Assembly (NCBI GenBank): GCA_037176725.1
Contig: JAZBRS010000075.1
Coordinates: forward strand, 75,890,001-75,954,000
Length of the DNA stretch: 64,000 bases
DNA from: Posidonia oceanica
Taxonomy: Eukaryota > Streptophyta > Magnoliopsida > Alismatales > Posidoniaceae
Direction of reading: 5' to 3'
Position numbers and translations under genes: made by a program. The notes under the pieces are model-generated. The model saw only the letters and a list, made by a program, of their open reading frames with translations, had not been told where the DNA came from and did no database searches. Of the stretch, positions 22,699-33,245 are shown piece by piece; the stretch's first letter is position 1, and each line of letters starts with the position of its first letter.

Positions 22699-25123
22699 TC
22701 AGGATGGAGGTGCTGGGTCCGCTCCTACGTTGTTGGCACTGTCGGCGGGGTCTACTGTAGCGCGCTCTCGCTTAGCCTCCAGTAGTATCACCTGTATTCT
22801 CGACCCAGGACTGGCAAGTGCCGCGCGATAAAGAGAAGAAGGGAATGGTTCAGAAACATGGTGGATGAGATCGAGGGGGTCCACTACGGACGTAGCGGAC
22901 TCGAAGGGGAAGATAGAATGAACACCTGAGGTCCCCACACCTCCCGAGCCAGAATGCTCCGGCAAAGGCTAGTGGACGATGTTGGAATGGGAGGGTGCTA
23001 CTCCTAATGCATGTGTGGATGCTGGTGGAGGTGTAGATGAAGATGTCGCCTCCTGTGTATCGATCGAAATGACCTTTTGGTCAATCAAATCCTGCATTGT
23101 GCCCCGCAGAGTGATGCAATTATTGGTCAAGTGCTCGACGACTCGATGGAAATCACAGAAATGATCCGTCCTATACCACCTCGGAGGAGGGTTCGGTGGC
23201 GGGCGGACTTCGGGGAGCGTGAGGAGCGATGCAACCTTAGGGAAGACGACGCTCAGCGGCTCCACAAGTTGGGTGAAGCGACGCTATTGTTGATGGGGCC
23301 GTCTCTGCCCCTGGTTGTACCCTTGCTAGATCGGTGCGGCAGGGTAGACCGGTCGGGTGGTGGTGGTGATGTGTGAAGTGTGTGGTGCAATAGGTGTGGG
23401 TGCATACACTACTTGATTCGGGCCAAGCTGAGCCACCATGTGAACGGGAGCGGCAGGAGCGTTGAGGTATGCGACGGTGGTCCTCGGGGGTCACCTCTCT
23501 TGGGGTTGTTGTTGTTGCTGCCGCCGTGGTTGCTACTGGGATAGGTGGCCTGCTTGGTGAAGGCAGTGAGTGCTGGGAAGTTGCCGCTCCACAGGGAGCT
23601 CTCCACACGTGTACCAGCCCGAATCAAAGATGCAAAGTTAGTGACTAGTTGAATGGCAAGCAGAGCCTTGGTGGATGGCTGCGCGCCTCGAATTACGATC
23701 TCGATAGACTTCTCGTCAGAGGGTTTATCGCGGACCTGCAAGGCAAGGGCGCACCAACGGCCGACGTACTCCTCGAACGGCTCATTGGGTCTCTGCTTGA
23801 TGGTGACAAGGTCCTCGTGCTTAGGGACTAGGTCGAGGTTGAAAGAGTACTGTTCCAGAAATGCCCTACTGTTCCAAGTCTTAATGGTGGCCATATCGAG
23901 TGATGTAAACCACTTGAGGGTCGGGCCAGTGAGACTCTTCTGGAACAGGTGGATCAACAACCTGTCATCAGCCTAAAGCTGAGCAAGGTCTCTGTAATAC
24001 GCTTTCATGTGGACGATGGGGCAGCCCCTACCGTTGTATTTTTCAAAGTCCGGGATGTGGAATTTCGGTGGGAGCACCGCCTCTGGGAAGTAGCAGAGGT
24101 CCCGAAACTGGTAGGAGTGGAGGTCTGTGCCTTGCACTTGACGAAGTGCTTTTTCCAGTATGGCGAACTTGTCGTCGTAGGGATCTGGATTTGCTGCCGA
24201 AGGAGATGGGACAGCGGGGGCAGGGACCACATACGCCGATTGTGTCGCACCGAAGTGCTCCTCTGGGTCCACCATCGTGTCGCCTAGTGGCGCAACGTAA
24301 TGGTCGGCGTATCCGTACATGGGTGCAGTGTATGCAGGAATGTATGCAGGGGGTAGGGGTAGGTGAGATGCTGTGCGGTGGGTGGTGTTGAGTGCTGGAG
24401 CAATAGCTGTTGCGTTGGCACAGCGCTAGGCGGCGGGCCTGTGGGGTGCTGTGCTCCAACCAGTCCGAGGGGCTGACCACCAGGTGATGGAGAGACATGC
24501 TGTGCAGTGAGTGAAGTGAATGCAGAGGGCGGAGGCTGCGCCCTCATCACCGGAGCAGAAATCAGCTGAGGCGATGGCCGAGGTGGCGGTGCAGCAGGGA
24601 AAGCTTGGGTTGCAAGGGCAAGATGCAGAGGGACCTCAGGAGCAGAATGAATCAAGGAGGGGTGGACTGATTGAGCCATGCCCTAGAAGGCTTGGGCAAT
24701 CTCCATCAGATACCGATACCGCACTTCAGGAGGCCCGTCAGCAGGGATACTGATGTTTAGTGATGGCGGGAGATCAGATCCAAGAGGTAGGGACACAGAC
24801 TGTCCAAGAGGCAGGGATCCTACAGAAGTGGTTGCCGCAGCAGGGCCAGTGCCAAAGATAATATGGCCCTGGGGATCAGAAGGAGTCGGGACAGTCTCCA
24901 GGATGCGAGTGGTAGTCACCAAGGTAGCCTCGATGACGGGATCTAGAGGGGCATAGACTTGCCCAGACCCTACGATACGCAGGGGTCCCCCAGACGTAAA
25001 GGGGGGAAACCTCGGCATCGTAAGGGGCACAGAAGGAGTCAAGATGGGAGTCAGAGGGACCGAAGTGGAAACCCCCTCTAGAACAACAAGAGTAAGCAGG
25101 GGCTCAAGGGTGCGCTAGGCCAT
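22699..25123 (-). pseudogene. gag: Gag polyprotein of Tat/Ogre type, decayed
   Basis: A start at 25123 gives a Pro/Ala-rich N-terminal arm (to ~24300). The capsid-type Retrotrans_gag domain follows (24320-23409): FHIPDFEKYNGRGCP ... LLIHLFQKSLTGPTLKWF ... RPNEPFEEYVGRW. Near 23150 is a knuckle-like HFCDFHRVVEHLTNNC (C-x2-H-x4-H-x4-C) followed by LRGTMQDLIDQKVI, a signature of Tat-lineage Gag. A Ser/Gly-rich tail ends at 22699. In-frame TAG codons occur at 25115-25117, 24683-24685 and 23973-23975. Frameshifts occur near 24300, 23450 and 23270. Gag would package element RNA in a virus-like particle. This copy cannot. Confidence 0.85.
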
Positions 25124-26263
25124 GGCTGACCGAGAGCGGGTAAGAATAGGGCTGCGACGGAAAGGTGAAGGATGACGCCTAGGAGGAGCTATAGTCGCAA
25201 AGGCGAATAGCTCAGAAGAGGAGGGTCGAGAACAAGTGTCACAATAGGGGTGTCGGTGAAGAAAAGCACTTAAGCCCCGACTAGGGAACTCGCTCACTAA
25301 TCTCTGTTGGAGACAAAGCAAATAGGCATTAGAACTCGAAAGAAAAACAATGCAAATGTTTAAATGATGGTATGGATGAATTCATGCAAATGGTATGCTG
25401 TCTAGCATGCTCTCTCTCACCATTCTAGTGTGTCCTAGTAGGTAGTCTACTTCGGACTCACAAGGGTATGGGTCACCGACTTGGATAGAAAGTAAAGGTT
25501 CTTGTTTAAACTGGCCAAAGCTCAGGTAAACAATGGGTGGTGCGTTAAGAGTCTCGGCCCTTGCCAAAGCAAAGGCTGTACACTTTACTAACACCGACAC
25601 GACCCCAGACAAGGGGGACGGACCGACCAATTCACCACACGCCAAAGCGATGAGGGAAAAGACCGGGACCATCCTTCTCAAACTAGTAGGAGGACTCAAG
25701 GATGAGAAGATGCATGCCCTATATGATGCTTCATGCAATATGATTAGAGTCTTTTTTCTTGCACGTTTTATTAACTCAAAGGGGATGAATGTGTGTTTGA
25801 GTCTCTAGTTGCTCCTAGATTTGCTTTTTACTTGCCACTTTTAGTTAACCAGGGGGGAAAACATATCAATCTCTAATTGTCCTTAGGCTTAATGCAAGAA
25901 AAGGGGAAGAAGATCATCCAAACATGGCAACCAAGCAACATACATCACTACAAAAGGCATGCTCATGTTATGTGCTAGTGTCATGTCACATGATTAGTGA
26001 AAACAGAGACAATCAACACATCAAAAGGCATATACAAGCATGGCATGTGTATCAGTGAAGTGGCATAGCATATTTGTGTAAAATGAAGCAATCATCACTC
26101 AAAAGGCAAGTATAGTGCATAAACAAAACAAATAAGGGCAATGTAAGCAGTAAGACATATAAACAGGCATAAGGCAAGCAGTAAAGCAAGGAAACAGGCA
26201 ATAGTCAAGCAAAATGCGAAGTCCAAGTAAGTGAGAAAGTCAAAACGAAAGTCGGAGTCTAAA
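25124..26263 (-). other. Untranslated leader between primer site and gag
   Basis: About 1.1 kb on the minus strand from the primer binding site to gag. Ogre elements often carry an extra ORF here, but I find no comparable frame. The frame open from 25321 to 25115 runs into the gag start and may be an N-terminal extension. The part 25830-26220 is A-rich with 'ggcatg'/'aagca' phrases and no gene. Confidence 0.6.
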
Positions 26264-26283
26264 TATCCCCAACGGAGTCGCCA
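26264..26283 (-). other. Primer binding site, Arg-tRNA type
   Basis: On the minus strand TGGCGACTCCGTTGGGGATA starts six bases after the 5' LTR end. It begins with TGG, the complement of a tRNA CCA end, and is very close to the primer site described for Ogre/Tat elements, which use tRNA-Arg. Confidence 0.85.
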
Positions 26284-27014
26284 CTTTCCTGTGACCTCTT
26301 CTCGGAAGCCCACGGCGGGCCTTGCATGCTGCCATAGCTTGCGATGCGATCGTGCTGTGAGAGGGGGAAGAAGCCGTTGTCGGTAGTGAATCTGGGGAGA
26401 AACTCGACTCGAAAACACTAGAAAAATGCGAAGATAAAAGAGATAAGACAAAAGGGAGTCGCCACCTAGTCTATTCAATCAAGAGACGAGGAAAACCAAG
26501 GAAATACAGGAAAACAAGCAGATGGATGCAATGTTATGCAAAATGAATGACTCGTGCCAAGGACAAGGGTAAAATGGTCATTGCGTGTCCAGAGAAAGGG
26601 TAAGGACTCCTGTTACGCGCGGGGAAGGTATTAGGCATCCCCGACACGCCCGGAATCGGTCTTTCTTGGCTATTCTCGCTCACATTTACAGGATATCGAT
26701 GATGATTGCCTAACTGCACGCCCAAGGGATGAGGGATGCTATACCTATGCTATGGGTGCCCAGATGAATGCCTAAATGCTTAAATGCCTAAATGCCACAT
26801 ATGCAGAAATAAACATGCACGAATACATGCTCTAAGTGTTGTGATGCGTGGAAAGAAAATAAACATGCGATCTATGTGCTCAACAGCGCTGTCTGTGTTC
26901 CAAACCGGGCAAACCCTGGTTCGTGAGAACTTCAGACAGTAAGCATCACTGTTCTAAATGCAAATGCAAGCGATAAAACAAAATGGCGGTAAAACCAAGC
27001 AATGCAGGCGACAT

Positions 27015-27290
27015 GCAAGGGGAAACCTGGGCAAACACGTAAAACGGTGAGAGAAACGAAAATGGGCATGCAAAATGGTGCAAGAAACGAGGCAAGCACG
27101 TAAAACGATGCAAGAAACGAAGTAGGCATGCAAAACGGTGCAAGAAACGAAGCAGGCACGCAAAATGGTGCAAGAAACGAGGGAAAACAGGAGCGTGCAC
27201 GCAAAACCATGCAAACACAAGCAAAACAGGGTGCAGACACGCAAAACGATGCAAATGTATGCAAAACAGTGCAAATGCATGCAAAAATGT
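27015..27290. repeat. ~30-35 bp minisatellite inside the 5' LTR
   Basis: Expanded version of the array at 12150-12350, with phrases such as 'ggcacgcaaaatggtgcaagaaacga'. The LTRs were identical when the element integrated, so the copy-number difference arose afterwards. Confidence 0.75.
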
Positions 27291-29047
27291 GAGAAAAGGA
27301 CCTAAATGTAATTAAAATGCAAACCTAGGAACTTGGATGCAACTAAATGCAAACTTAGGGACCTATGTGCAATGGAAATGCAAACCTAGGGGTCTAGGTG
27401 CAATAAAAATAAGTCTCTGGATTTTTTAATAATGCAATAAGGTTTTAAAATAGGGATTAAATGAAATCTAAATGGACTGAGGACCTAAATGCAAATGCAA
27501 TAGAATGCAGGGTCTGGAATGCAGTGCAATATGGAAAAAATATAATTTAAATAAATGCTGTGAATACATGCAGTGGACTAAAATGTAAATTAAATAAATG
27601 CAGGGGCTAAAATGCAATGTAATATGGTAAAGTATGAGATTAAATGATTTTTCTAACAAGCAGAGGACTGGAAAGTAATAATATAATAATACAGAATAAA
27701 AGTGCAATGTAATATGGTAAAGTAGGAGATTAAATAAACTTAACAACTGAACAGAGGACTGATTTGTAAATAAAATAAATAGCAAGAGTTAAAAGTAATG
27801 TAATAAGATAAAAACATGCATTTAAATGACATTAATCAACTGGAGGACCTAGATGTAAAAATAATAAATTGCTGGACTAAAAACTAAGAGATGATAAAGT
27901 ATTTTGAACTGCAGGAGGACTAAGATGCAATAAAAATAAATTACTTGGCTAAAACTAAAAGAAACTAAAATGCTTTGAACTACAGAGGGACTAAAATGCA
28001 ATAACAATAAATAGCTAGACTGCAAGTAAATGATATCAGAAGTTTTTAAACTACAGCAGGACTGAAATGAAAATAAAAGAAAAGATAGGAGTTTCATGTA
28101 ATGTTATATAGTTTTAATTCAGAAGTAAATGAAACTTAAACTATGGCTGGATCTAAGTGCAAATGAATAAAACTAAGAGGAACAAGTGCAATGTAGTGGT
28201 AAAATAGCTAAGTTAAGGAAAAATAACTTAAAACATAACTAATGCATTAAAAAAAAGAAAAAGGAACAATGGCCATGGCCGAGGCTCGCCGGAGGAGACT
28301 CTGCGGCGGCGAAGGAGAGGGCGGCACGGCTCGGGCGGAGGTGCGGGCGGCCTGGTGCGATCCGGTAGAGGTGCGGGCAGCGCGGCGAGGCGGCGGCGGG
28401 GCTTCCGGGTGTCTGGAGCGCACGGCGGCGGGTTGCACCGACAGCCGGCACCGGAGAAGAAGAAGACTTCGGCGAGAAGCTGGCGGCGCTCCAGGGCTCG
28501 AAACGCAAAAAAAAATACATGGGGATGAAGAGGGGAACGAGGCGGATCTAGTGGAAGGGTTGTTTACCTGTTGGAGCGTGTGGAGGAGGTCTAGCGAGCT
28601 TGGGGAAGTTCTGTGGATTTTCTCTAGTTCTTTTCTCTCTCTCTGTGCTGTCATCGGGTGATGGCTCTTGTAGGTGGTCTTCTGGGGGCCTCGTGGAGAT
28701 GGTGGGCGATGGACGAGGGCCGTGGAAGCAAGGGAGAGGGCGGACGTGCGGTGCAGTTGGGTTTAAAGGAGAATTATTGTTTTCTCTCTCCTCTATTATC
28801 CGCTCGTCTCACCGGTGAAGCTTATGGCTGGTGGGTTCGTGGGCGACTCCTGGAGGTGGAGGGCGATGGACGAAGGCAAGGGAGAGGTGCTGGCTGGAGG
28901 AGGAGGGTCGGCGGCTATAGGTTTGAGTTTTTTCCTCCTCCTTCTCTCCTCTGTTTTTTCTTTTTCTCTAGGTTTTCTCTCCTTAGGTTCTCTCTCTTTT
29001 TTTTTTGGTTCTCCTCCCAAATCCCCCTCTCTCCTAGGGTTGCTAGG

Positions 29048-29057
29048 ATTTTATATC
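29048..29057 (-). promoter_or_regulatory. TATA-like box of the 5' LTR
   Basis: GATATAAAAT on the minus strand is conserved in the other LTR. GA-rich sequence begins shortly downstream. If used, it would place the long telomere-like tract in U3, upstream of the promoter. Confidence 0.4.
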
Positions 29058-29104
29058 AGTGTAGAGGCGATGAGGGCCATTGGATGAGGGTGAGATGGAG
29101 GCAA

Positions 29105-29462
29105 TGGGATTAGGGTTTAGGTTTCCAAATGGTTTTTTTTTTAAATGGCACTAGGGTTTGCATGGGTTTAGTTTTTTGGTTTTATAGTGGAATTAGGGTT
29201 TTGGGTTTGAATGCATGGGTTTAGGTCTTTTTTGGTTTTTTTCTTGAATGGCATTTGGGTCTTTTTGGTTTGAATGCATGGGTTTAGGTTTTTAGGGTTT
29301 AGGGTTGAGGATTTGGTTTGAGTTTAGGGTTTAGTGTTTAAGTTTGGATTAGTGTTAAGGGTTTGGTTTGAGTTTAGGGTTTAGTATTTAAGTTTGGATT
29401 AGGGTTTAGGGTTTTACTTAGGGTTTAGGTTTGGTTTAGGGTTTAGGGTTTGGTTTGAGTTT
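29105..29462. repeat. Degenerate telomere-like tract, right LTR, part 1
   Basis: TTTAGGG-derived phrases as in the left LTR. It ends with the first copy (29447-29462) of the duplication GGTTTGGTTTGAGTTT that flanks the second half-LINE. The insertion point lies roughly 120 bp beyond the point used in the left LTR. Confidence 0.85.
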
Positions 29463-31979
29463 TTTTTTTTTTTTTTATTAACTGTAACCTTCATTGATAC
29501 CAAAAAAGATTACAACCATAGATCTCTAAGGAGGACAGACCCTCCAAAGAGTAACAAGAAATCACAGAAACCCAAAAAGCACAAACAGGTCAGATGGACT
29601 CCTCCTCCACTCCTAGTAATCTCGCCCCCAATCGCGCTTTCACATGCGCCGAACGACGAGGACCCCCATGAGGGACCAAAGATACCCAATCCCTCCTTTT
29701 GTACTTCTTCCTTGTTTTCTTAGAGCCCTTAGGACCACAATCCTCATAAAATATGGCATCAAGACTAGGTGCTTCAGAAATCAAATCTCTAGACAGATCC
29801 CCACCCAAGAACGCATCACCACTATCCTCAAGAGAAGACCCATCCTCTTCATGAGACCAATAAGGCTGATGTGTAGACTGATAAAGAAGATTTAATGGAG
29901 GAATCACATCCTCCATCTCTTTACTGCTATAGTTTGCCTCTTTAAGATCCTTATGAAGGTCCTTTAACTCCTTGGCATCCCCATACAAATGAAGATCTTC
30001 AGCACTCTTTGCCACCTTGTAATCAATCGGCCCAAAGGATTCTAAGCCAGTAGATGTTTCCAGAGCAGCATGCCTAGAACCAGTAGCAAGAGACGTCTGC
30101 CTCACCTTCCTAGCTTCAGCCACCATTGCACTAATAAGGAGAGTCCAACGACCCAAAGCTGCAGCTTGAGCATCCTCATCACTATTAGCAACCACAGGCT
30201 TAGGACTTGTAGTCCCAATCAATGGCACAGAAACCCCACCACCAGAACTGCCAGCCCTACCCACCACATCTGCCCAAGAAGGAGCACCCAATGATTTAGA
30301 GATCTCTTCTGAAGGCCCTGATTTCAGACCTGAATCAAGCTCCAAGTGCAATTCTGAGGGGGCCTCACCAGGAGGGAAAGGAACAGCTCGATTAGTGACA
30401 CAATTATCTAACCTGACCTCTTTCTTCCTTGCAACCACCTTAGGGATGGCCTGCTGTGTGTTAGAAGCAAACTTCACACTCTTCTTAACCTTCTTGTTCT
30501 CCTTCTTACTTTTGTTCTTGTCGACCTCTGCACCTTCCGCACTAGAATGGTCACCACCCTTATCACTGTAGAAAGTTTGCTCCACCCAATCCTTAGAGGA
30601 CTCATACTCCCGCATGGCCTTAAAAGACATTGTGCAAGCAGAGCTAACATGCCCAATAGCCATACATTTCTTGCAAAAAGGAGGAAGAGACTCATGTGGA
30701 ATCACCACCTGTTGAGCAAATACCTCCCCTCCATTATTGATCCACACAGATTTTGGCAAAGGCTTCGTCAAATCCACTTCAATGCAGACTCTTGTCGTAC
30801 CTGGCCTAGTGAATTGTGCCACATTACTATCCGCACAAAGGAATTTACCAACCATCCCAGCAATGGATTGAAGGGCTCCAGGGGATTGCAGGTGAGCTCG
30901 CAGCCTTGGCAGCTCAATCTAGACTGGAATGCATGTAGATTCCATGCTTGGAGTGAACCTGGGAGACCACTGAAACACCTTCATCAACTTCCCACCTACC
31001 ATCCAATCTCTCTTGATGTAGGCCTTGACAAAGTCATCCCTGCATTGAAACCTAATGAAAACATAATGCTCATCCACAGCACTCACAAAAAATTCCTTGC
31101 TGAAGCTACGAACCCTTCTCAAGGTATTCAGAATCTGCGTAAGAGTGGGTCTGGAGGTCACGAATTTGCCAACCAAGGTCCAAGCAAATGGGTTTGACAG
31201 CTTTCCCACCTCCTCAGGAGAGAAGACCATCACCGTTTTGCCATCCACAACAACTAGATCTCTCATCGGAATTTCGTCGAACACTGGCTTCACATGCTTC
31301 TCCCGAGTGATCTCTGCAAAAGACTTGGGGGCTTTGGACCCTTGACCCCACGGATTGTGGTAGGATGGAGGTGAAGAAAGTGGCACCTGCTCACCCGACA
31401 TCGAAATGTTGGGTAGAAGACAAGAAGAGGGGGTCACAGAAGATCCCCCCCTTCCTTCCAGCACCAGCTCCACGTTCATCACCTGATTTCTGGAGAGAAT
31501 TGCCCACCTGAGACACGGGAATCCCAAGATCATCCACTACCACAGACATATCAATAGCAGTAGCCACTGAGGAAACTTCCTTTAAGGGAGGGAATTCCTC
31601 TTGCTCATGCTCAAATGTTTGACCCGTTGGCGGAGCCGAAGATGCAACCGATGACACCCGCGGAGGAGCCTCGACCACCAAGGGTGCATCATCGGCCAAA
31701 GACAGCACCGGGCGAGTCTTCAGACCAGGCTTCATCCCAGAGGATGAGCCATCCATTGTCGACAAGGAGGGACGGCCTCCCAAAGATGACCCCAATCCGA
31801 CCAAGGGCAGGAGAGCCGAAACTGCCACCGAAGCGACCCGCATAGGGGCCTTGATCCCAGAGGGACCTCCCACAGACTGGGAAAACACCGGACGTACCAG
31901 CAACGGTTGAACCCCCACCGGAGGAATCTTGGGACAAGAAGCCCTAAGACCTGAGGAGACATCCATCGGACCAAACCAT
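29463..31979 (-). mobile_element. ORF1-only LINE (half-LINE), copy 2
   Basis: This 2.52 kb insert is flanked by GGTTTGGTTTGAGTTT at 29447-29462 and 31980-31995. On the minus strand it starts almost directly in ORF1, and about 125 bp after the ORF1 stop it ends in 'tcaatgaaggttaca' and a 14-base A run. No endonuclease or RT sequence is present. Layout and 3' end match copy 1, but the sequence is clearly diverged and both site and duplication differ. The two are independent insertions of one family. Confidence 0.87.
29590..31966 (-). pseudogene. LINE ORF1 protein, nearly intact (copy 2)
   Basis: The first frame (31966-31391) holds a low-complexity N-terminus with the motif GLGSSLGGRPS shared with copy 1. 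After one frameshift the frame from 31533 runs to 29590, broken only by a TAG at 30919-30921 where copy 1 has Trp. Domains in order are DUF4283 (FSPEEVGKLSNPFAWTLVGKF ... FVKAYIKRDW, about 31320-30900), a CCHC knuckle CKKCMAIGHVSSAC (30634-30675), a Lys-rich stretch, then the shared C-terminal region with ELKDLHKDL, APSLDAIFY and a basic RKKYKRRDW ... GGPRRS end. The last region has no family I recognise. The protein would bind LINE RNA as a chaperone. Confidence 0.88.
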
Positions 31980-32095
31980 GGTTTGGTTTGAGTTTAGGGT
32001 TTAGTGTTTAAGTTTGGATTAGGGTTTAGGGTTTGGTTTGAGTTTAGGGTTTAGTATTTAAGTTTGGATTAGGGTTTAGGGTTTGGTTTGAGTTT
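31980..32095. repeat. Degenerate telomere-like tract, right LTR, part 2
   Basis: TTTAGGG-like DNA between the half-LINE and the RPS3 copy. It starts with the second half-LINE duplication and ends with the first RPS3 duplication (32080-32095), which is the same 16-mer, GGTTTGGTTTGAGTTT. Confidence 0.85.
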
Positions 32096-33052
32096 TTTTT
32101 TTTCAAGAACATGAAACACAAAACAAAACATTTAATAATTTTCTCTAAAAAACTCTTGATGGATACATAAAGTGAGAAAACAAGAACTCGGTGTTCGAGA
32201 CATAGACAACCGTTTAGGCACAGAAAACTTCCAGATTTAACATATCCAAAAGAAGCATTGCTCTCAAACAGTATTGGGCTCTGCTTCCACGGGAAGCATC
32301 AGTGCAAGGGCAGGCCTTCCATACTCTTCCTCCTCCTTTGGAGGTGAATAGTTACAAGATCTGGCAGAGGCGACATTGGGCCCAACTTTCCCTTGGGATC
32401 CCAATCCAACATGATCTTGACCTTGATACCAAGAACACTCTGTCTTAGAAGAACATGTCTTACAGCTGAGTCAATATATTCTTTAACAGGCTGACCAGAA
32501 GATATCATATATCCATCTTTAAATTTCATTGACTTAGCACGTTGTGCCCGCAGCTTTCCACTCACAATTACCTCACATCCCTTGGCTCCACTTTCCATAA
32601 CAAACCTTAAGACACCATAGCAAGCCCTCTGAACAGCAAGGCCACCGAGGAGCTTGTATCGGAGCGATTTTGCCTGTGCAATAGCGCAGAGCCCCCTGTT
32701 GTTTACCTTCTCAGCATAAAGCTCCACATTGTTCTCGGGAAAATTGAACCTCTTCTGCACGACCAAGGTTAGTTCACGGATCCTCCTACCCTTCTCCCCG
32801 AGCACGTTCTGGGTCCTCGTGGCCCGGATGATGATCTCGATGCGCATGGGGGTGACCCTGACCTCCACACCGGAATACCCATCCTCCGCCAGTTCCCGCG
32901 TGAGCACCTCATTGAGCTCCGCGAAGAAGACTCCGTCCGCGACGAACTTTCGCTTCTTGCTCATCTGAGTCCCCATGGTTGGTGTCGAAACCCTAGAATT
33001 CGATCTACCCTTTGCTTTAGCCGGTGCCGCCGCTGGTAGTGTTGTTCCGTGA
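32096..33052 (-). other. Processed retrocopy of an RPS3 mRNA
   Basis: An intron-less cDNA copy with a ~76 bp 5' leader (33052-32977), coding region, ~195 bp 3' untranslated region and A tail (T run 32096-32103) is flanked by the 16 bp duplication GGTTTGGTTTGAGTTT (32080-32095 and 33053-33068). These are the marks of LINE-mediated retrotransposition of a cellular mRNA. It is absent from the left LTR. The leader contains ctagggtttcg, resembling the telo-box common in plant ribosomal protein genes. Confidence 0.92.
32299..32976 (-). pseudogene. RPS3: Cytosolic 40S ribosomal protein S3 (uS3) retropseudogene
   Basis: The frame gives 225 residues starting [18 protein letters not shown]. Residues ~21-92 are the KH type-2 RNA-binding domain with its GEKG loop at 60-63. 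Residues ~110-200 are the conserved S3 C-terminal domain ([34 protein letters not shown]). After His211 a one-base deletion shifts the frame, so the usual acidic plant tail is replaced by a short basic end. Plant S3 is normally about 235-250 residues. In the ribosome S3 lines the mRNA entry channel of the small subunit. This copy has no promoter of its own and sits in retroelement LTR DNA, so it is probably a young pseudogene. Most of the coding frame is still open. Confidence 0.93.
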
Positions 33053-33245
33053 GGTTTGGTTTGAGTTTAGGGTTTAGTATTTAGGTTTGCATTAGGGTTT
33101 AGGTTTGGTTTAGGGTTTAGGTTTGGTTTAGGGTTTAGGGTTTAGTTTGAGTTTAGGGTTTAGGGTTTGGTTTGAGTTTAGGGTTTAGTATTTAGGTTTG
33201 GATTAGGGTTTAGGTTTGGTTTAATGGGCTTAGGGTTTTAGGTTT
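33053..33245. repeat. Degenerate telomere-like tract, right LTR, part 3
   Basis: TTTAGGG-like DNA from the second RPS3 duplication towards the right LTR end, corresponding to 17490-17690. The last ~60 bp to 33305 are ordinary LTR sequence ending ...ATGGGGTGTCTACA. Confidence 0.85.

Noticed and set aside
26095..26478. 127-residue minus-strand frame
   Set aside because: It runs across the primer binding site and LTR boundary, with a hydrophobic low-complexity composition and no domain.
11421..29460. Segmental duplication of a gene region (11.4-14.4 kb versus 26.3-29.4 kb)
   Set aside because: The two blocks are bounded by TG/CA-type ends, a primer site, a polypurine tract and 5 bp duplications, so they are an LTR pair.
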